Below, in pieces: positions 1-8,669 of a DNA stretch of 64,000 bases. The first letter of the stretch is position 1; each line of letters starts with the position of its first letter. Both the position numbers and the translations under genes were made by a program. The DNA is taken from assembly GCA_018303805.1 (NCBI GenBank), contig JAGVXL010000001.1:369528-433527 (forward strand), read 5' to 3'. Below the pieces are notes generated by a model that saw only the letters and a list, made by a program, of their open reading frames with translations, ran no database searches and was not told where the DNA came from. The stretch comes from Candidatus Pacearchaeota archaeon. Its GTDB lineage: Archaea; Nanobdellota; Nanobdellia; Pacearchaeales; DTIR01.

Positions 1-621
1 CATCTCGGCAGTCTTTACAGACACCATATAAACTTCAGCGTTTATTTTGGAATAAAGAAGCGCTATTTTTTCCCTTGATTGAACATCATCGCAACCTATC
101 ACTATGTAAGGAGGTTCAAAAAAGTCTTTTACTGCAGTCCCTTCTCTCAAAAACTCTGGATTTGAGGCCAGAATAAAATCCTTATTTTCAATCAATTTCT
201 TCTTTAAGAAAATACTCTTTAGGCCGTCTATTGTTCCTGGGGGGATTGTGCTCCTTACGACTATTATGTACTTACTGCCTTTTTTTGAAGATAAACTATC
301 AGAAATTCTATCGCATACCTCCTCTATTGCTGAAATATCCATCTTGCCATCACTGCCAGAAGGGGTTCTTACGCATATGAAGCTTATTTCAGAATTATAC
401 ACAGCCCAATTTGCGTCCAAGCTTGCAGCAAAATTCTTATTTTTTATAGCCTCGACTAATAACTCTTTTAATTGGGGCTCTTCTATAGGCGTTTCACCTT
501 TGTTAAACTTTGATATTTTTCTCGAATTTATGTCATATCCAATAACCTCATGCCCTAATCTAGCAAGACATGCAGCAGTAACGCATCCAACATAACCCAA
601 ACCAATAACAGAGACTTTCAT
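1..621 (-). CDS. UDP-glucose/GDP-mannose 6-dehydrogenase family protein, C-terminus cut by window edge
   Basis: Reading from an ATG at 621 toward 1, the frame stays open for 207 codons to the window edge. The N-terminus is a Rossmann fold (MKVSVIGLGYVGCVTAACLA), followed by segments typical of nucleotide-sugar dehydrogenases (TPIEEPQL near residue 40, RSTIPPGT near 130, NPEFLREGTA near 155). The V-G-C-V-T form resembles GDP-mannose dehydrogenase AlgD, but UDP-glucose dehydrogenase is possible. These enzymes oxidise the sugar C6 to a uronic acid with two NAD+. The catalytic cysteine lies beyond the visible part. A TTTTTTAAA box about 21 nt upstream of the ATG supports the start. It is divergent from asnB; both probably serve surface glycan synthesis. 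Confidence 0.85.
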   Translation of the reverse strand, partial: MKVSVIGLGYVGCVTAACLARLGHEVIGYDINSRKISKFNKGETPIEEPQLKELLVEAIKNKNFAASLDANWAVYNSEISFICVRTPSGSDGKMDISAIEEVCDRISDSLSSKKGSKYIIVVRSTIPPGTIDGLKSIFLKKKLIENKDFILASNPEFLREGTAVKDFFEPPYIVIGCDDVQSREKIALLYSKINAEVYMVSVKTAEM

Positions 622-705
622 ATCCAGCAAAAAAGATAATAATTTAAAAAACCTATGTAAGAGTGTATCGTTAACTTTTTATACATTCCATTCCTGCCTT
701 AAAAA
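622..705. promoter_or_regulatory. Divergent promoter region between the dehydrogenase and asnB
   Basis: The 84-bp spacer holds two outward-facing archaeal TATA boxes. On the + strand TTTTTATAC (676-684) ends 21 nt before the asnB ATG. On the minus strand a TTTTTTAAA box ends about 21 nt before the ATG at 621. Both fit leaderless transcription. No operator palindrome is obvious. Confidence 0.6.
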
Positions 706-2529
706 ATGTGCGGAATACTCGGAATTTACAGCAGGAACATAGACAAGGAACAAGTCAGGAAAGCAACGGAAACCCTCCATCATAGGGGCCCTGATGGAAC
801 TGGATATTTCTTTGACAATAACATTGCATTTGGGCACAGGAGATTGGCTGTCATTGACTTAAGCGAGAATGCAAAACAGCCGATGTGCAATGAATCCGGG
901 GATTTATGGATAACTTACAATGGGGAAGTGTATAATTTTAAAGAGATAAAGCAGGAGCTTGAAAATAAGGGGCATCAGTTCAAAAGCAATTCTGACACAG
1001 AAGTCATTCTGCACGCATATGAGGAATGGAAAGAAAAATGCCTTGAAAAATTCAACGGCATGTTTGCACTTGCAATATGGAACTCAAGGAATCGGGAGCT
1101 TTTTCTTGCAAGAGACAGAGCAGGTGTTAAGCCCTTATATTACTATTTTGACAGAGATAAATTTATTTTTGCCTCTGAAATCAAAGCAATACTGGAGTTT
1201 AGCATTGAAAAAAAACTGAACAAAAAAATCCTTTATGATTATTTCAATTACGGCATTTTAGTTGGAGAGGAAACGCTTTTTGAAAACATCAAGACACTTC
1301 CGGCAGCACACTATTTTATTCTCAAGAACAGCAAGATAACAGCAAAAAAGTGGTGGGATTTTGAATATTCCCCAGAACAAAAAACAGAAAGCGCATGGAT
1401 ATCTGAGTTGAGAAACCAAATTGCATTAAGTGTGGAAAAAAGGATGATAAGTGATGTTCCTGTCGGAGCTTTTATCTCGGGGGGCATAGATTCTGCATGC
1501 ATTGTAGCATGCATGAAAAAATTCAGCGAAAATGTAAAAACCTTTTATGTCTGTTCAGGGGATGCAGATGAAAGAAAAAATGTGGAGTTGACTGCAAAAT
1601 ACTTTAATACAGAGCACAATGAAATTTTTATTTCAGCAAATGAATTCGCTGAAAACCTGCAGGATATGATATGGCACAATGACATGCCATTGCCATGGCC
1701 CTCTGCTATTCCCCTTTATTTTGTATCCAAACTGAGCAAGGGCAAGGCAACTGTTGTCCTGACAGGAGAGGGCTCAGATGAGCTGTTTGCCGGCTATAGA
1801 AGATACTCCTTATTAAAAAGAACAACAGAGATAAACAGCAAAATAAAATTTCTTCCCCAGTTTGCCAGAAACAGCTCATTCAATCTTACTTCTTTTTTAT
1901 TCAAAGACGTGAGGTACAGAAAAAATTTTGAAATTCTCCTTAAGAAGTTTAATTTTGATTATGCTACAGGCACTAATGCCATAACCTCTGAAAGGGAAAA
2001 ATTGCTGAAAAACCTGCCAAAAGAAAACCCCTTGCAGCAAAAAGTGATAAGTATCTTTAACGAGAAAACAACTGACTTCCTGAACAAGCTGCTCTATTTG
2101 GATTTTAGGACTTACCTCCAAGAACTGCTGATGAAACAGGACAAGATGGGAATGGCTGCATCAATAGAAGCAAGAACGCCCTTCCTTGACTACAACATCA
2201 TTGAACTCGCGGCAAAAATCCCATCAAATTTGAAGCTCAAAGGAAATACAGGCAAATACATATTCAAGAAGGCAATGGAAACAATCCTGCCAAAACAAAT
2301 TGTATGGCAAAAGAAAAAGGGCTTTCCTGTCCCGATTGACAAATGGTTCAGGCATGAGTTGCATGGATTTATTCAAGAGGAATTATCAAGGGACAGCGGG
2401 GCATTGCATTACTTAAACAAAGATTATATCAAAAAGATTTTAGAAATGCACAAGAGGCATAACTGCTCATTGCAGATTTGGGCTCTCCTCAACTTCAAGC
2501 TTTGGCATGAGCAGTTTATAGAGCAGTAA
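706..2529 (+). CDS. asnB: Asparagine synthase, glutamine-hydrolysing
   Basis: Cytosolic amidotransferase of 607 residues, a normal length for AsnB. The start MCGILGIY exposes the Ntn-type nucleophile Cys2 of the class II glutaminase domain (about residues 2-190); the HRGPDG loop follows near residue 27. The C-terminal synthetase domain has the PP-loop SGGIDS at about 257-262, the GEGSDELFAGY motif near 350, and a late ARTPFLDY segment. The known family reaction is ATP-dependent transfer of glutamine amide nitrogen to aspartate. In surface-polysaccharide clusters AsnB-like proteins can instead amidate sugar carboxyls; that is possible here because uronate-forming dehydrogenases are neighbours. 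It is a single gene with its own leaderless promoter. Confidence 0.92.
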   Translation: MCGILGIYSRNIDKEQVRKATETLHHRGPDGTGYFFDNNIAFGHRRLAVIDLSENAKQPMCNESGDLWITYNGEVYNFKEIKQELENKGHQFKSNSDTEVILHAYEEWKEKCLEKFNGMFALAIWNSRNRELFLARDRAGVKPLYYYFDRDKFIFASEIKAILEFSIEKKLNKKILYDYFNYGILVGEETLFENIKTLPAAHYFILKNSKITAKKWWDFEYSPEQKTESAWISELRNQIALSVEKRMISDVPVGAFISGGIDSACIVACMKKFSENVKTFYVCSGDADERKNVELTAKYFNTEHNEIFISANEFAENLQDMIWHNDMPLPWPSAIPLYFVSKLSKGKATVVLTGEGSDELFAGYRRYSLLKRTTEINSKIKFLPQFARNSSFNLTSFLFKDVRYRKNFEILLKKFNFDYATGTNAITSEREKLLKNLPKENPLQQKVISIFNEKTTDFLNKLLYLDFRTYLQELLMKQDKMGMAASIEARTPFLDYNIIELAAKIPSNLKLKGNTGKYIFKKAMETILPKQIVWQKKKGFPVPIDKWFRHELHGFIQEELSRDSGALHYLNKDYIKKILEMHKRHNCSLQIWALLNFKLWHEQFIEQ

Positions 2530-2584
2530 AGATAAAAGCCAAAATCAGAAAGATTTATAAACATTCACTAATTATGAATAATTA

Positions 2585-2599
2585 TTCACTTAAAGTGAA
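2585..2599. promoter_or_regulatory. Inverted repeat overlapping the mntA-hepT promoter
   Basis: A 7-bp inverted repeat with a one-base spacer, TTCACTT-A-AAGTGAA, covers the TTAAAG core 12-26 nt upstream of the ATG at 2611. The first gene encodes an N-terminal helix-turn-helix, so this is a plausible autoregulatory operator. The palindrome is seen; the regulatory role is inference. Confidence 0.45.
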
Positions 2600-2610
2600 A
2601 ATTAACTAAA

Positions 2611-3186
2611 ATGATACCAAAAAACACTAAAAAAATAATGCTCTATTTATTAAGGAATTTAGAATTGCCCAATATAAATCAGATTTCAAGGAAATTGAAT
2701 ATAAGTGTTGGAAGTGCTTTTAAAATTCTCAAAAGCTTAGAGGAGAAAAGCATTGTTTTATCTTCTAATTTGGGAAATGCCAAGTATTATCAAATAAACT
2801 TAGAGAATGAAGAAGCAAAAATGGTAAGCGAGTTAATTTTGTTAGAGGAAAAGAGAACTTTAAAGGGGTATGCTAAACTATACTCAGATGAACTGCAGAC
2901 ATTTAAATGTGCAGAATTAATTGCCTTATTTGGCTCTGTTTTATCTAATAAAGAATTCAATGATGTTGACATCTTATTTTTAACTGATAAGCCAAAAGAA
3001 GTTACAAAATTTTGCCGGGAATTATCACGGATAAGAACAAAGCCAGTTATCCCTTTGATATTAAAAAAAGAAGATTTTATTAAAGAAATAAAAGATAAAA
3101 AAGAGGCGATTTTAAATATCCTTAAAACAGGGGTTATATTAAGGGGGGAATCTGCCTTTTTAGAGGTGTTAAAAAATGCCAGATAG
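2611..3186 (+). CDS. HTH-fused minimal nucleotidyltransferase (MNT), antitoxin-like
   Basis: A 191-residue protein. Residues 1-65 look like a winged helix (ISRKLNISVGSAFKILKSLE is a recognition-helix pattern). A minimal nucleotidyltransferase domain follows, with the GSx10DxD signature (FGSVLSNKEFNDVDILF, about residues 110-126) that binds metal and ATP. It overlaps the downstream HEPN gene by 11 bp, the classic MNT-HEPN arrangement. In characterised type VII systems MntA inactivates the HEPN toxin by AMPylation; that role is transferred by family and not shown here. The added DNA-binding domain suggests it also represses its own promoter, which carries a palindrome. Confidence 0.8.
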   Translation: MIPKNTKKIMLYLLRNLELPNINQISRKLNISVGSAFKILKSLEEKSIVLSSNLGNAKYYQINLENEEAKMVSELILLEEKRTLKGYAKLYSDELQTFKCAELIALFGSVLSNKEFNDVDILFLTDKPKEVTKFCRELSRIRTKPVIPLILKKEDFIKEIKDKKEAILNILKTGVILRGESAFLEVLKNAR

Positions 3187-3652
3187 GAAGTCTAAACTAA
3201 ATTGGTGTCTTGAAAGCAAAAAGAGAATGAAGAAGATTAACCCTGATGATGCGCTTTCTAAAGAACATATAGAAAAAGCAAAGCACAATTTAAAGGCGGC
3301 AGATTATAATATCAAAGGAAATTTTGATGACTGGGCTGTTTCACAATCCTATTATGCAATGTATCATGCACTTTTAGCTATATTATTCAAAAAAGGATTT
3401 GAATCAAAGAATCATGAATGCACGATTAATACAGTTGAATTTTTAATAGAAGCCAAGGAAATTAATCTGAGCATGGAAGATTTATCATTTATTCGTACAG
3501 CTGAACAAATGACAACTAAAGATGTTAAATCTTTAAGAGAAGAATTTCAATATGGAACTAAGACAAAGGTTAATAGATTATTACTTGCCGAACTTCTGCA
3601 AAAATCAAAGGAAATTGTTGAAAAAGTAGAAATAATGTTAAATGAGATGTAA
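3176..3652 (+). CDS. HEPN domain protein, partner of the upstream MNT protein
   Basis: A 158-residue, helix-rich protein with the HEPN core (SQSYYAMYHALLAILF, about residues 55-71) and the later LREEFQYG segment. Its ATG lies inside the end of the nucleotidyltransferase gene, so the two are translationally coupled; an internal ATG at 3227 is an alternative start that would remove a basic 17-residue extension. The Rx4-6H RNase motif of toxic HEPN proteins is not visible, so it may be a non-RNase HEPN of the YYAxYHA type. Role as toxin or nucleotidyltransferase partner is inferred from the pairing. Confidence 0.75.
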   Translation: MPDRKSKLNWCLESKKRMKKINPDDALSKEHIEKAKHNLKAADYNIKGNFDDWAVSQSYYAMYHALLAILFKKGFESKNHECTINTVEFLIEAKEINLSMEDLSFIRTAEQMTTKDVKSLREEFQYGTKTKVNRLLLAELLQKSKEIVEKVEIMLNEM

Positions 3653-3713
3653 CTTATTTTTTGGTTGTGGCTTTCAAGACTCTTATGAAAAACTAAGAAA
3701 ATTATAAACAAAA

Positions 3714-4688
3714 ATGAAAAAGGCAAAAAAACAACCTTCAGTAGCAGTTATAATAACTACATGGAACTATCCTGAAATAGACCGGTGCCTTGAATCATTG
3801 AAAAAAGGGCAGAAAAGATGCAAAAATCTGTATGTAGTTGTTGTGGATAATGCCTCTGCAAATAATGAAGGCAAAAGGATAAAGAAAAAATTTCCGTGGA
3901 TTTATTTGATACAGAATAAAGAGAACTATGGCTTTGCAAAGGGCAGCAATACTGGGATAAAATATGCAATTAAGAAATTCAAGGCAGATTATTTCTTCTT
4001 GCTGAATAATGACACAGAAGTCAGGAAAAATGCAATAAAAAACATGGTTGAATTTGCTGAATCAAGGAAAGATGCAGGAATAGTTGGATGCAAACTTCTC
4101 TATCCTGGCGGCAAGATACAGCATGCAGGAGGCTGGATAAAGCCCTATGGCATGGGGCACTATGGCAACAATGAAGAAGACAAAGGGCAATACGGCAAAA
4201 TTAAGGAAGTTGATTATGTCACAGGGGCTGCATTCTTGATTAAAAGAGAGATGATAGAAAAAATTGGCTTGCTTGATGAGGTGTTCTCGCCTTTCTTCAG
4301 GGAGGAGGTGGATTTTTGCTTCAGGGCGAGAAAATCTGGCTACAAGATTTTCTACTTTCCAGAATCAACAATAATCCATTACACATCTGAATCAATAAGA
4401 AAAAGGCAGGGTTTTTACCGTTTCTTTGTGTTTGAAAAGAACAGGATAAGGCTGGCATTTCTAAACTTTCCTCTTGCATGGCTTATTCCCTTTGAAATTG
4501 CATCCCTTGCATTTATATTCATAAGCAAAAGAGATGAAAACAAGAAATTTGGCATTGGCAATCTTGCTTTCAACGGGGATTTTCCAGTAAAACTTGCAAT
4601 CTCCTTATGGGCGCATCTATTCACTTTTGCAAGATTGCCTGAAATTTTAAACAAGAGGTTCAACAGAAGAAAGAAGATATGGTATTAA
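3714..4688 (+). CDS. GT2 family glycosyltransferase (rhamnosyltransferase-like)
   Basis: A 324-residue GT-A enzyme. The family start AVIITTWNYPEIDRCLESL, the DNAS motif near residue 45, the DXD-like FLLNNDTEV near residue 98 and FFREEVDFCFRARKSGY near residue 200 match the WcaA/rhamnosyltransferase type that transfers a sugar from a nucleotide donor onto a glycan at the membrane. The C-terminal third has hydrophobic stretches that could contact the membrane. It is monocistronic in the surface-glycan region. Donor and acceptor cannot be told from sequence. Confidence 0.85.
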   Translation: MKKAKKQPSVAVIITTWNYPEIDRCLESLKKGQKRCKNLYVVVVDNASANNEGKRIKKKFPWIYLIQNKENYGFAKGSNTGIKYAIKKFKADYFFLLNNDTEVRKNAIKNMVEFAESRKDAGIVGCKLLYPGGKIQHAGGWIKPYGMGHYGNNEEDKGQYGKIKEVDYVTGAAFLIKREMIEKIGLLDEVFSPFFREEVDFCFRARKSGYKIFYFPESTIIHYTSESIRKRQGFYRFFVFEKNRIRLAFLNFPLAWLIPFEIASLAFIFISKRDENKKFGIGNLAFNGDFPVKLAISLWAHLFTFARLPEILNKRFNRRKKIWY

Positions 4689-4808
4689 TCTGCTGAAGCC
4701 AAGCCGAGAAATTGCACAGATTATGATATTTTCAGTAATGCCATTGGGGGATAAGTTATTTAAATTGTTTATACTTTTTATTCCAAAGAAATAAACAACT
4801 GATAAAAG

Positions 4809-5273
4809 CTAATCAATCCTTAAGGGCTCTTCTTTTATTGTGTGGAGAATAAATTTTGTGAAAGTTCTTTCTATAAAATCGTATGTCTGAATTTTCTTCA
4901 AAAAATAATCCATAGATTTTCTATTCTTAAATCTTGCAATTATAACAGCATCAAAATCTCCTGTTATGTCATATACCGCAACAACATTTGGATGTGTAGC
5001 TATTTTCTTTTCAACTTCAATCAGTTTTCCCTTGGATATTCTCAACTCAATTATCACTTCAATCTCATAGCCAAGCTTTTCATAATCTAACAATGCAGAA
5101 TATTTTTTAATTATATTTTTATGGAGATTATTTGTCCTGTTCATGATTGTTGCAGGGGAAACTTTCAATATTCCAGCTATTTTCCTGTAAGACAGCCTCG
5201 AGTCTTCTAAGAGCAAATTCAATATCTTTTTGTCAAACTCACCGATTTTCTCGATTTTTTCCTGTTTTTCCAT
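4809..5273 (-). CDS. Lrp/AsnC family transcriptional regulator
   Basis: A 154-residue protein of usual Lrp length. An N-terminal helix-turn-helix (about residues 13-60, with RLSYRKIAGILKVSPATIMN) is followed by the ligand-binding RAM fold (about 70-150), including VVAVYDITGDFDAVIIARFK. Such proteins form octamers or dimers that bind amino acids and regulate transcription. It is divergent from amt-glnK across 126 bp, so control of ammonium uptake is likely but inferred. Confidence 0.88.
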   Translation of the reverse strand: MEKQEKIEKIGEFDKKILNLLLEDSRLSYRKIAGILKVSPATIMNRTNNLHKNIIKKYSALLDYEKLGYEIEVIIELRISKGKLIEVEKKIATHPNVVAVYDITGDFDAVIIARFKNRKSMDYFLKKIQTYDFIERTFTKFILHTIKEEPLRID

Positions 5274-5399
5274 TTGTTTAGATTAAATCCCTTAATTTTT
5301 ATCAAGATAAACATATATTTAAATATTTCTATTATTATACTTACTTTGTTTAATAAATCTCAAGAAAGATATATATACTTCTTAATATTTTAGGATATA
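5274..5399. promoter_or_regulatory. Divergent regulatory region between lrp and amt
   Basis: AT-rich spacer. TATATATA at 5370-5377 ends 22 nt before the amt ATG, indicating a leaderless transcript. Minus-strand TATA-like stretches (TTTAAATATA around 5315-5326) could serve the regulator gene. A binding site for the adjacent Lrp is expected but no clear palindrome was identified. Confidence 0.5.
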
Positions 5400-6740
5400 A
5401 TGAACATCCATAAGAAGTGGCTAACTCTGTTTGTATTTATGTTTCTCATAGCTTTAAGTGTTCCTTATATGGTCTTGGGGTATGAAGCCACTCCCGAAAA
5501 TAACGCCAAGTCTATAGATTTGATATGGATGCTCCTAACTGCTTTTTTAGTGTTTATGATGCAAGGAGGCTTTGCGATGCTTGAAACAGGGCTCACAAGA
5601 GCAAAATCAGCGGGGAATATTATGATGAAGAATTTACTTGATTTTTGTTTTGGAGCTTTAGCTTTTTGGGCAATAGGATTTGGAATAATGTTTGGTGTAG
5701 GAAATTTATTATTTGGAACGACTGGCTTTTTCTTAAGTGCAGGCAAGGGAGGAACTGATTTATGGCAGTATGGTTTTTTTATGTTTCAGTTAGTTTTTGC
5801 AGCAACAGCAGCAACGATAGTTTCGGGGGCAGTAGCTGAGAGAATCAAATTTATAGGCTATCTAATCTATACAGTCGTAATCACCGCATTGATCTACCCC
5901 ATAGTGGGCCATTGGATATGGGGGAGCGGCTGGCTTTCTAAACTTGCGTCTCCTTTCATAGATTTTGCAGGCTCAACTGTTGTGCATTCAGTAGGGGGCT
6001 GGTCAGCTTTAGCAGGAGCCATTGTTTTAGGCCCAAGAATAGGAAAATATTTTGGAAAAACCATAAAACCAATAAAAGGCCATTCACTTACCTTGGCTGC
6101 CTTAGGAGTTTTTTTATTGTGGTTTGGGTGGTATGGATTTAATCCTGGCTCCACTTTATCAGGAACAAACTGGAGTATTGCCCTCATAGCTGTAACAACT
6201 ACTTTAGGGGGATCAGCAGGGGCTATTGGTGGCTTGATAACTTCTTGGCTCAAATACAAAAAACCAGATGTTGGCCTGACATTAGGGGCAACAATAGGGG
6301 GATTAGTTGCGATAACAGCCGGAACAGCCAATACAAGCCCTTTAAGTTCAATAATTATTGGAGCGATTGGAGGAATTTTATATGTGTATTCAGTTGCGTT
6401 TTTTGATAAAATTAAAATAGACGACCCTGTTGGTGCGGTATCAGCACATGCTACTTGCGGTGTATGGGGGACTTTAGCAGTTGGCTTGTTCGCACAAGAG
6501 GCATATGGGGGGATTAATGGATTATTTTTTGGCGGGGGAATTTCACAACTTGTGAGCCAGCTTATTGGAGTCGGAAGTGTCTTCATATTCGTATTTCCTG
6601 CTATGCTGATTACATTTAAAATTATGGATAAGGCAATCGGATTAAGAGTAAGCAGAGAAGATGAATTAAAGGGGCTTGACATTGTTGAGCACGGAGCAGA
6701 AGCTTATCCAGATTTTTCAACAACTGCTGTTAATAATTAA
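5400..6740 (+). CDS. amt: Ammonium transporter
   Basis: A 446-residue polytopic membrane protein of the Amt/MEP/Rh family. A cleavable-looking hydrophobic N-terminus (about 1-27) precedes about 11 membrane helices. GGFAMLETGLTRAKSAGN lies near residue 57. The pore twin histidines are present: VVHSVGG near residue 195 and SAHATCGVWG near 349. It conducts ammonium/ammonia across the membrane. The gene is followed after 26 bp by a PII protein, the standard pair in which GlnK plugs the trimer when nitrogen is plentiful. The divergent Lrp-type regulator may control it. Confidence 0.95.
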   Translation: MNIHKKWLTLFVFMFLIALSVPYMVLGYEATPENNAKSIDLIWMLLTAFLVFMMQGGFAMLETGLTRAKSAGNIMMKNLLDFCFGALAFWAIGFGIMFGVGNLLFGTTGFFLSAGKGGTDLWQYGFFMFQLVFAATAATIVSGAVAERIKFIGYLIYTVVITALIYPIVGHWIWGSGWLSKLASPFIDFAGSTVVHSVGGWSALAGAIVLGPRIGKYFGKTIKPIKGHSLTLAALGVFLLWFGWYGFNPGSTLSGTNWSIALIAVTTTLGGSAGAIGGLITSWLKYKKPDVGLTLGATIGGLVAITAGTANTSPLSSIIIGAIGGILYVYSVAFFDKIKIDDPVGAVSAHATCGVWGTLAVGLFAQEAYGGINGLFFGGGISQLVSQLIGVGSVFIFVFPAMLITFKIMDKAIGLRVSREDELKGLDIVEHGAEAYPDFSTTAVNN

Positions 6741-6766
6741 ATATATTGAAACTGAGACCATAAAAA

Positions 6767-7111
6767 ATGAAACTTGTTAAGGCAATAATAAAGCCAGAAA
6801 AGCTGCCAGATGTCAAGAAAGAGCTTGCAAAAGAAAACATAATTGGAATGACGGTTTATGATGTGCACGGCTGCGGACAGCAAAAAGGCTACACAGAAGA
6901 ATACAGGGGGGTTGTACATGAAGTTAATTTATTGAGAAAAGTTGTTATAGAAATAGTTGTGGAAGATGCTCTTGTGAATAAGATGGTTGATGCAATAATC
7001 AAAGGGGCGAGAACAGGAAAAATAGGTGATGGAAAGATTTTTGTCTTAAATGTAGACGAATCCATCAAAATAAGAACTAAAGAAAAAGGGGAAAAAGCCT
7101 TGAAGGGTTAA
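6767..7111 (+). CDS. glnK: Nitrogen regulatory protein P-II (GlnK type)
   Basis: A 114-residue PII trimer subunit. The core signatures are present: IIKPEKLPDVK at the N-terminus, GCGQQKGYTEEYRG at 35-48 and ARTGKIGDGKIFV near 81-93, which bind ATP/ADP and 2-oxoglutarate. The T-loop is unusual: the position matching Tyr51 of E. coli PII is His (V49-V50-H51), so uridylylation at that residue is not possible; archaeal GlnK proteins usually work without it. Operon with amt indicates direct gating of the transporter. Confidence 0.93.
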   Translation: MKLVKAIIKPEKLPDVKKELAKENIIGMTVYDVHGCGQQKGYTEEYRGVVHEVNLLRKVVIEIVVEDALVNKMVDAIIKGARTGKIGDGKIFVLNVDESIKIRTKEKGEKALKG

Positions 7112-7134
7112 AAAAAGGATTGAGTATAATTAAC

Positions 7135-7845
7135 TTATTTTTTCTGTTTTTCTTTCTGGCTTGCAAGGATATTAGCCCGCAACAGGCTGTCAAATGTCCC
7201 TGCATCTGTCCAAAAACCTTTCAGAATTTCATACTGCATTTTTTCATCTTTTATATAGGAACTATTTAGCTCACTCACTTCCAGCTCGCCTCTTGCAGAG
7301 GGCTTAAGGTTTTTTATCCTATAAAAAACAGTATGATCATAAAGATACAAGCCAGTAACAGCATAATTTGTCTTTGGGTTTTTTGGCTTTTCCTCTATGC
7401 CTGCAAGCCTGCCATTTGAAATTTCAGCAACACCAAACCTGTTTGCATCTGGAACTTCTTTCAAGAATACCTTTGCCCCATCATAAAAATCATCAAAATT
7501 AAACCTATCTTCAAAGATATTATCTCCGAGAATTGCCGCAATAGCCTCCCCATTGGCAAAATCCTCTGCCAATGAAATGGCATGAGCTATTCCCAATGGC
7601 TTTTCCTGAATGCTGTATGTAATTCCTGCATTAAATCTTTCCCCTGAACCAAGCAATTCCAAAAAATCTCCTGTGTGCTCCGGGCCAGAGACAACCCTTA
7701 TTTCTTTTATGCCTGCATCAATCAGAGTTTCAAGAGGATGATAAATCATCGGCTTGCTATAAACAGGCAAAAGATGCTTGTTTGTAACTTTTGTCAACTC
7801 CCCCAATCTTGTTCCCAACCCGCCAGCAAGAATTATGCCTTTCAT
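7135..7845 (-). CDS. rmlA: Sugar-1-phosphate nucleotidylyltransferase, RmlA-like
   Basis: A 236-residue enzyme. The start is placed at ATG 7845 because it overlaps the upstream stop as ATGA and directly precedes the signature MKGIILAGGLGTRLGELT; an upstream in-frame ATG at 7875 would add ten residues lying inside the upstream gene. N-K-H-L-L-P-V-Y-S-K-P-M follows near residue 23. The family joins dTTP and glucose-1-phosphate into dTDP-glucose. It is last in the rmlB/rmlD-like/rmlA operon, so dTDP-sugar supply for glycans is the likely role. The protein is shorter than bacterial RmlA (about 290), as is usual for archaeal forms. Confidence 0.85.
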   Translation of the reverse strand: MKGIILAGGLGTRLGELTKVTNKHLLPVYSKPMIYHPLETLIDAGIKEIRVVSGPEHTGDFLELLGSGERFNAGITYSIQEKPLGIAHAISLAEDFANGEAIAAILGDNIFEDRFNFDDFYDGAKVFLKEVPDANRFGVAEISNGRLAGIEEKPKNPKTNYAVTGLYLYDHTVFYRIKNLKPSARGELEVSELNSSYIKDEKMQYEILKGFWTDAGTFDSLLRANILASQKEKQKK

Positions 7846-8669
7846 TTTTGATAAATCATATAGCCCAACAAACATTCCTCAACAGATTGGGGTATCTCAG
7901 GGAGTCCAATGCCTTCAGATTCCAATTTTGCTGTGTTAAGCATGCAGTTTGACCTCTTTGCTTCGGTTTCCTTGTCGAGCTTTTCTAAGGAAATTGCTTC
8001 AAATTCGTGGCTTGGCTCAATAATCTCTTTGTACATCTGCATTATTTCAGCAGGAGAAATTGTGCTAGGATTCGTAAGATTGTAAACTCCTGTTTTTTTT
8101 CTTTCAACCAAAACTTCCAGGGCAGAAAGCATATGCGGAACAGTTGTCATTGAATTCTGTGCATCAAGAACTTTTGAATATTTTACAAGCTTGTCAATCA
8201 AATTCCTCTCATGCGGCCTGTCATCTATTGGCATTCTTATTCTAATCTGCAAGCATGGAAATTTTTTCAATCTCTTTTCTGCCAAGATTTTTGTTTTTGC
8301 ATAAAATTGCCCCTGTAGATTTGGCTCATCTTCCTCAGAATAGCCTTTTCCATTATTATTACCGCGATAAATGCAGCCGCTTCCCAAATGAACAAAATAA
8401 ATGCCTTTTTTTGAGCAGCTTGCAGCCAAATTCTCCGCAATAGTCACATTAGCCTCAAATGTTTCTTCTTTATGGCTTTCGCACCAGTCAATGTTTGGTC
8501 TGCCTGTTTTCCCAATTGCATTCACAACTATGTCCGGTTTTTCTTTATCCAAGAAATCTGAGAGAAAATCAGAATTAAGGACATTAACCTCTCTGCCAAC
8601 AAGTTCATAGCCAAACTCATTTGCAATCCTTGTGCCTAAAAACCCTGCCCCGAAAACAATTCCTTTCAT
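7842..8669 (-). CDS. RmlD-like NAD(P)-dependent sugar reductase/epimerase (SDR family)
   Basis: A 275-residue extended SDR protein. The N-terminus has a glycine-rich GAGFLGTRIA loop, VNAIGKTGRPNIDWCE near residue 50 resembles RmlD (VNAAAYTAVDKAE), and YAKTKILAE near residue 128 holds the YxxxK catalytic pair. It overlaps both neighbours by 4 bp (ATGA), indicating translational coupling with the dehydratase and nucleotidyltransferase. It probably reduces a dTDP-4-keto sugar. No RmlC epimerase is present nearby, so the product may be a 6-deoxyhexose other than rhamnose. Confidence 0.78.
   Translation of the reverse strand: MKGIVFGAGFLGTRIANEFGYELVGREVNVLNSDFLSDFLDKEKPDIVVNAIGKTGRPNIDWCESHKEETFEANVTIAENLAASCSKKGIYFVHLGSGCIYRGNNNGKGYSEEDEPNLQGQFYAKTKILAEKRLKKFPCLQIRIRMPIDDRPHERNLIDKLVKYSKVLDAQNSMTTVPHMLSALEVLVERKKTGVYNLTNPSTISPAEIMQMYKEIIEPSHEFEAISLEKLDKETEAKRSNCMLNTAKLESEGIGLPEIPQSVEECLLGYMIYQK

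Noticed and set aside
248-595. 115-codon + strand frame opposite the first dehydrogenase
   Set aside because: Antisense shadow of a clearly coding dehydrogenase frame with full family motifs.
5894-6682. 262-codon minus-strand frame
   Set aside because: Antisense shadow of the ammonium transporter; its proline/isoleucine-rich translation mirrors membrane-helix codons.
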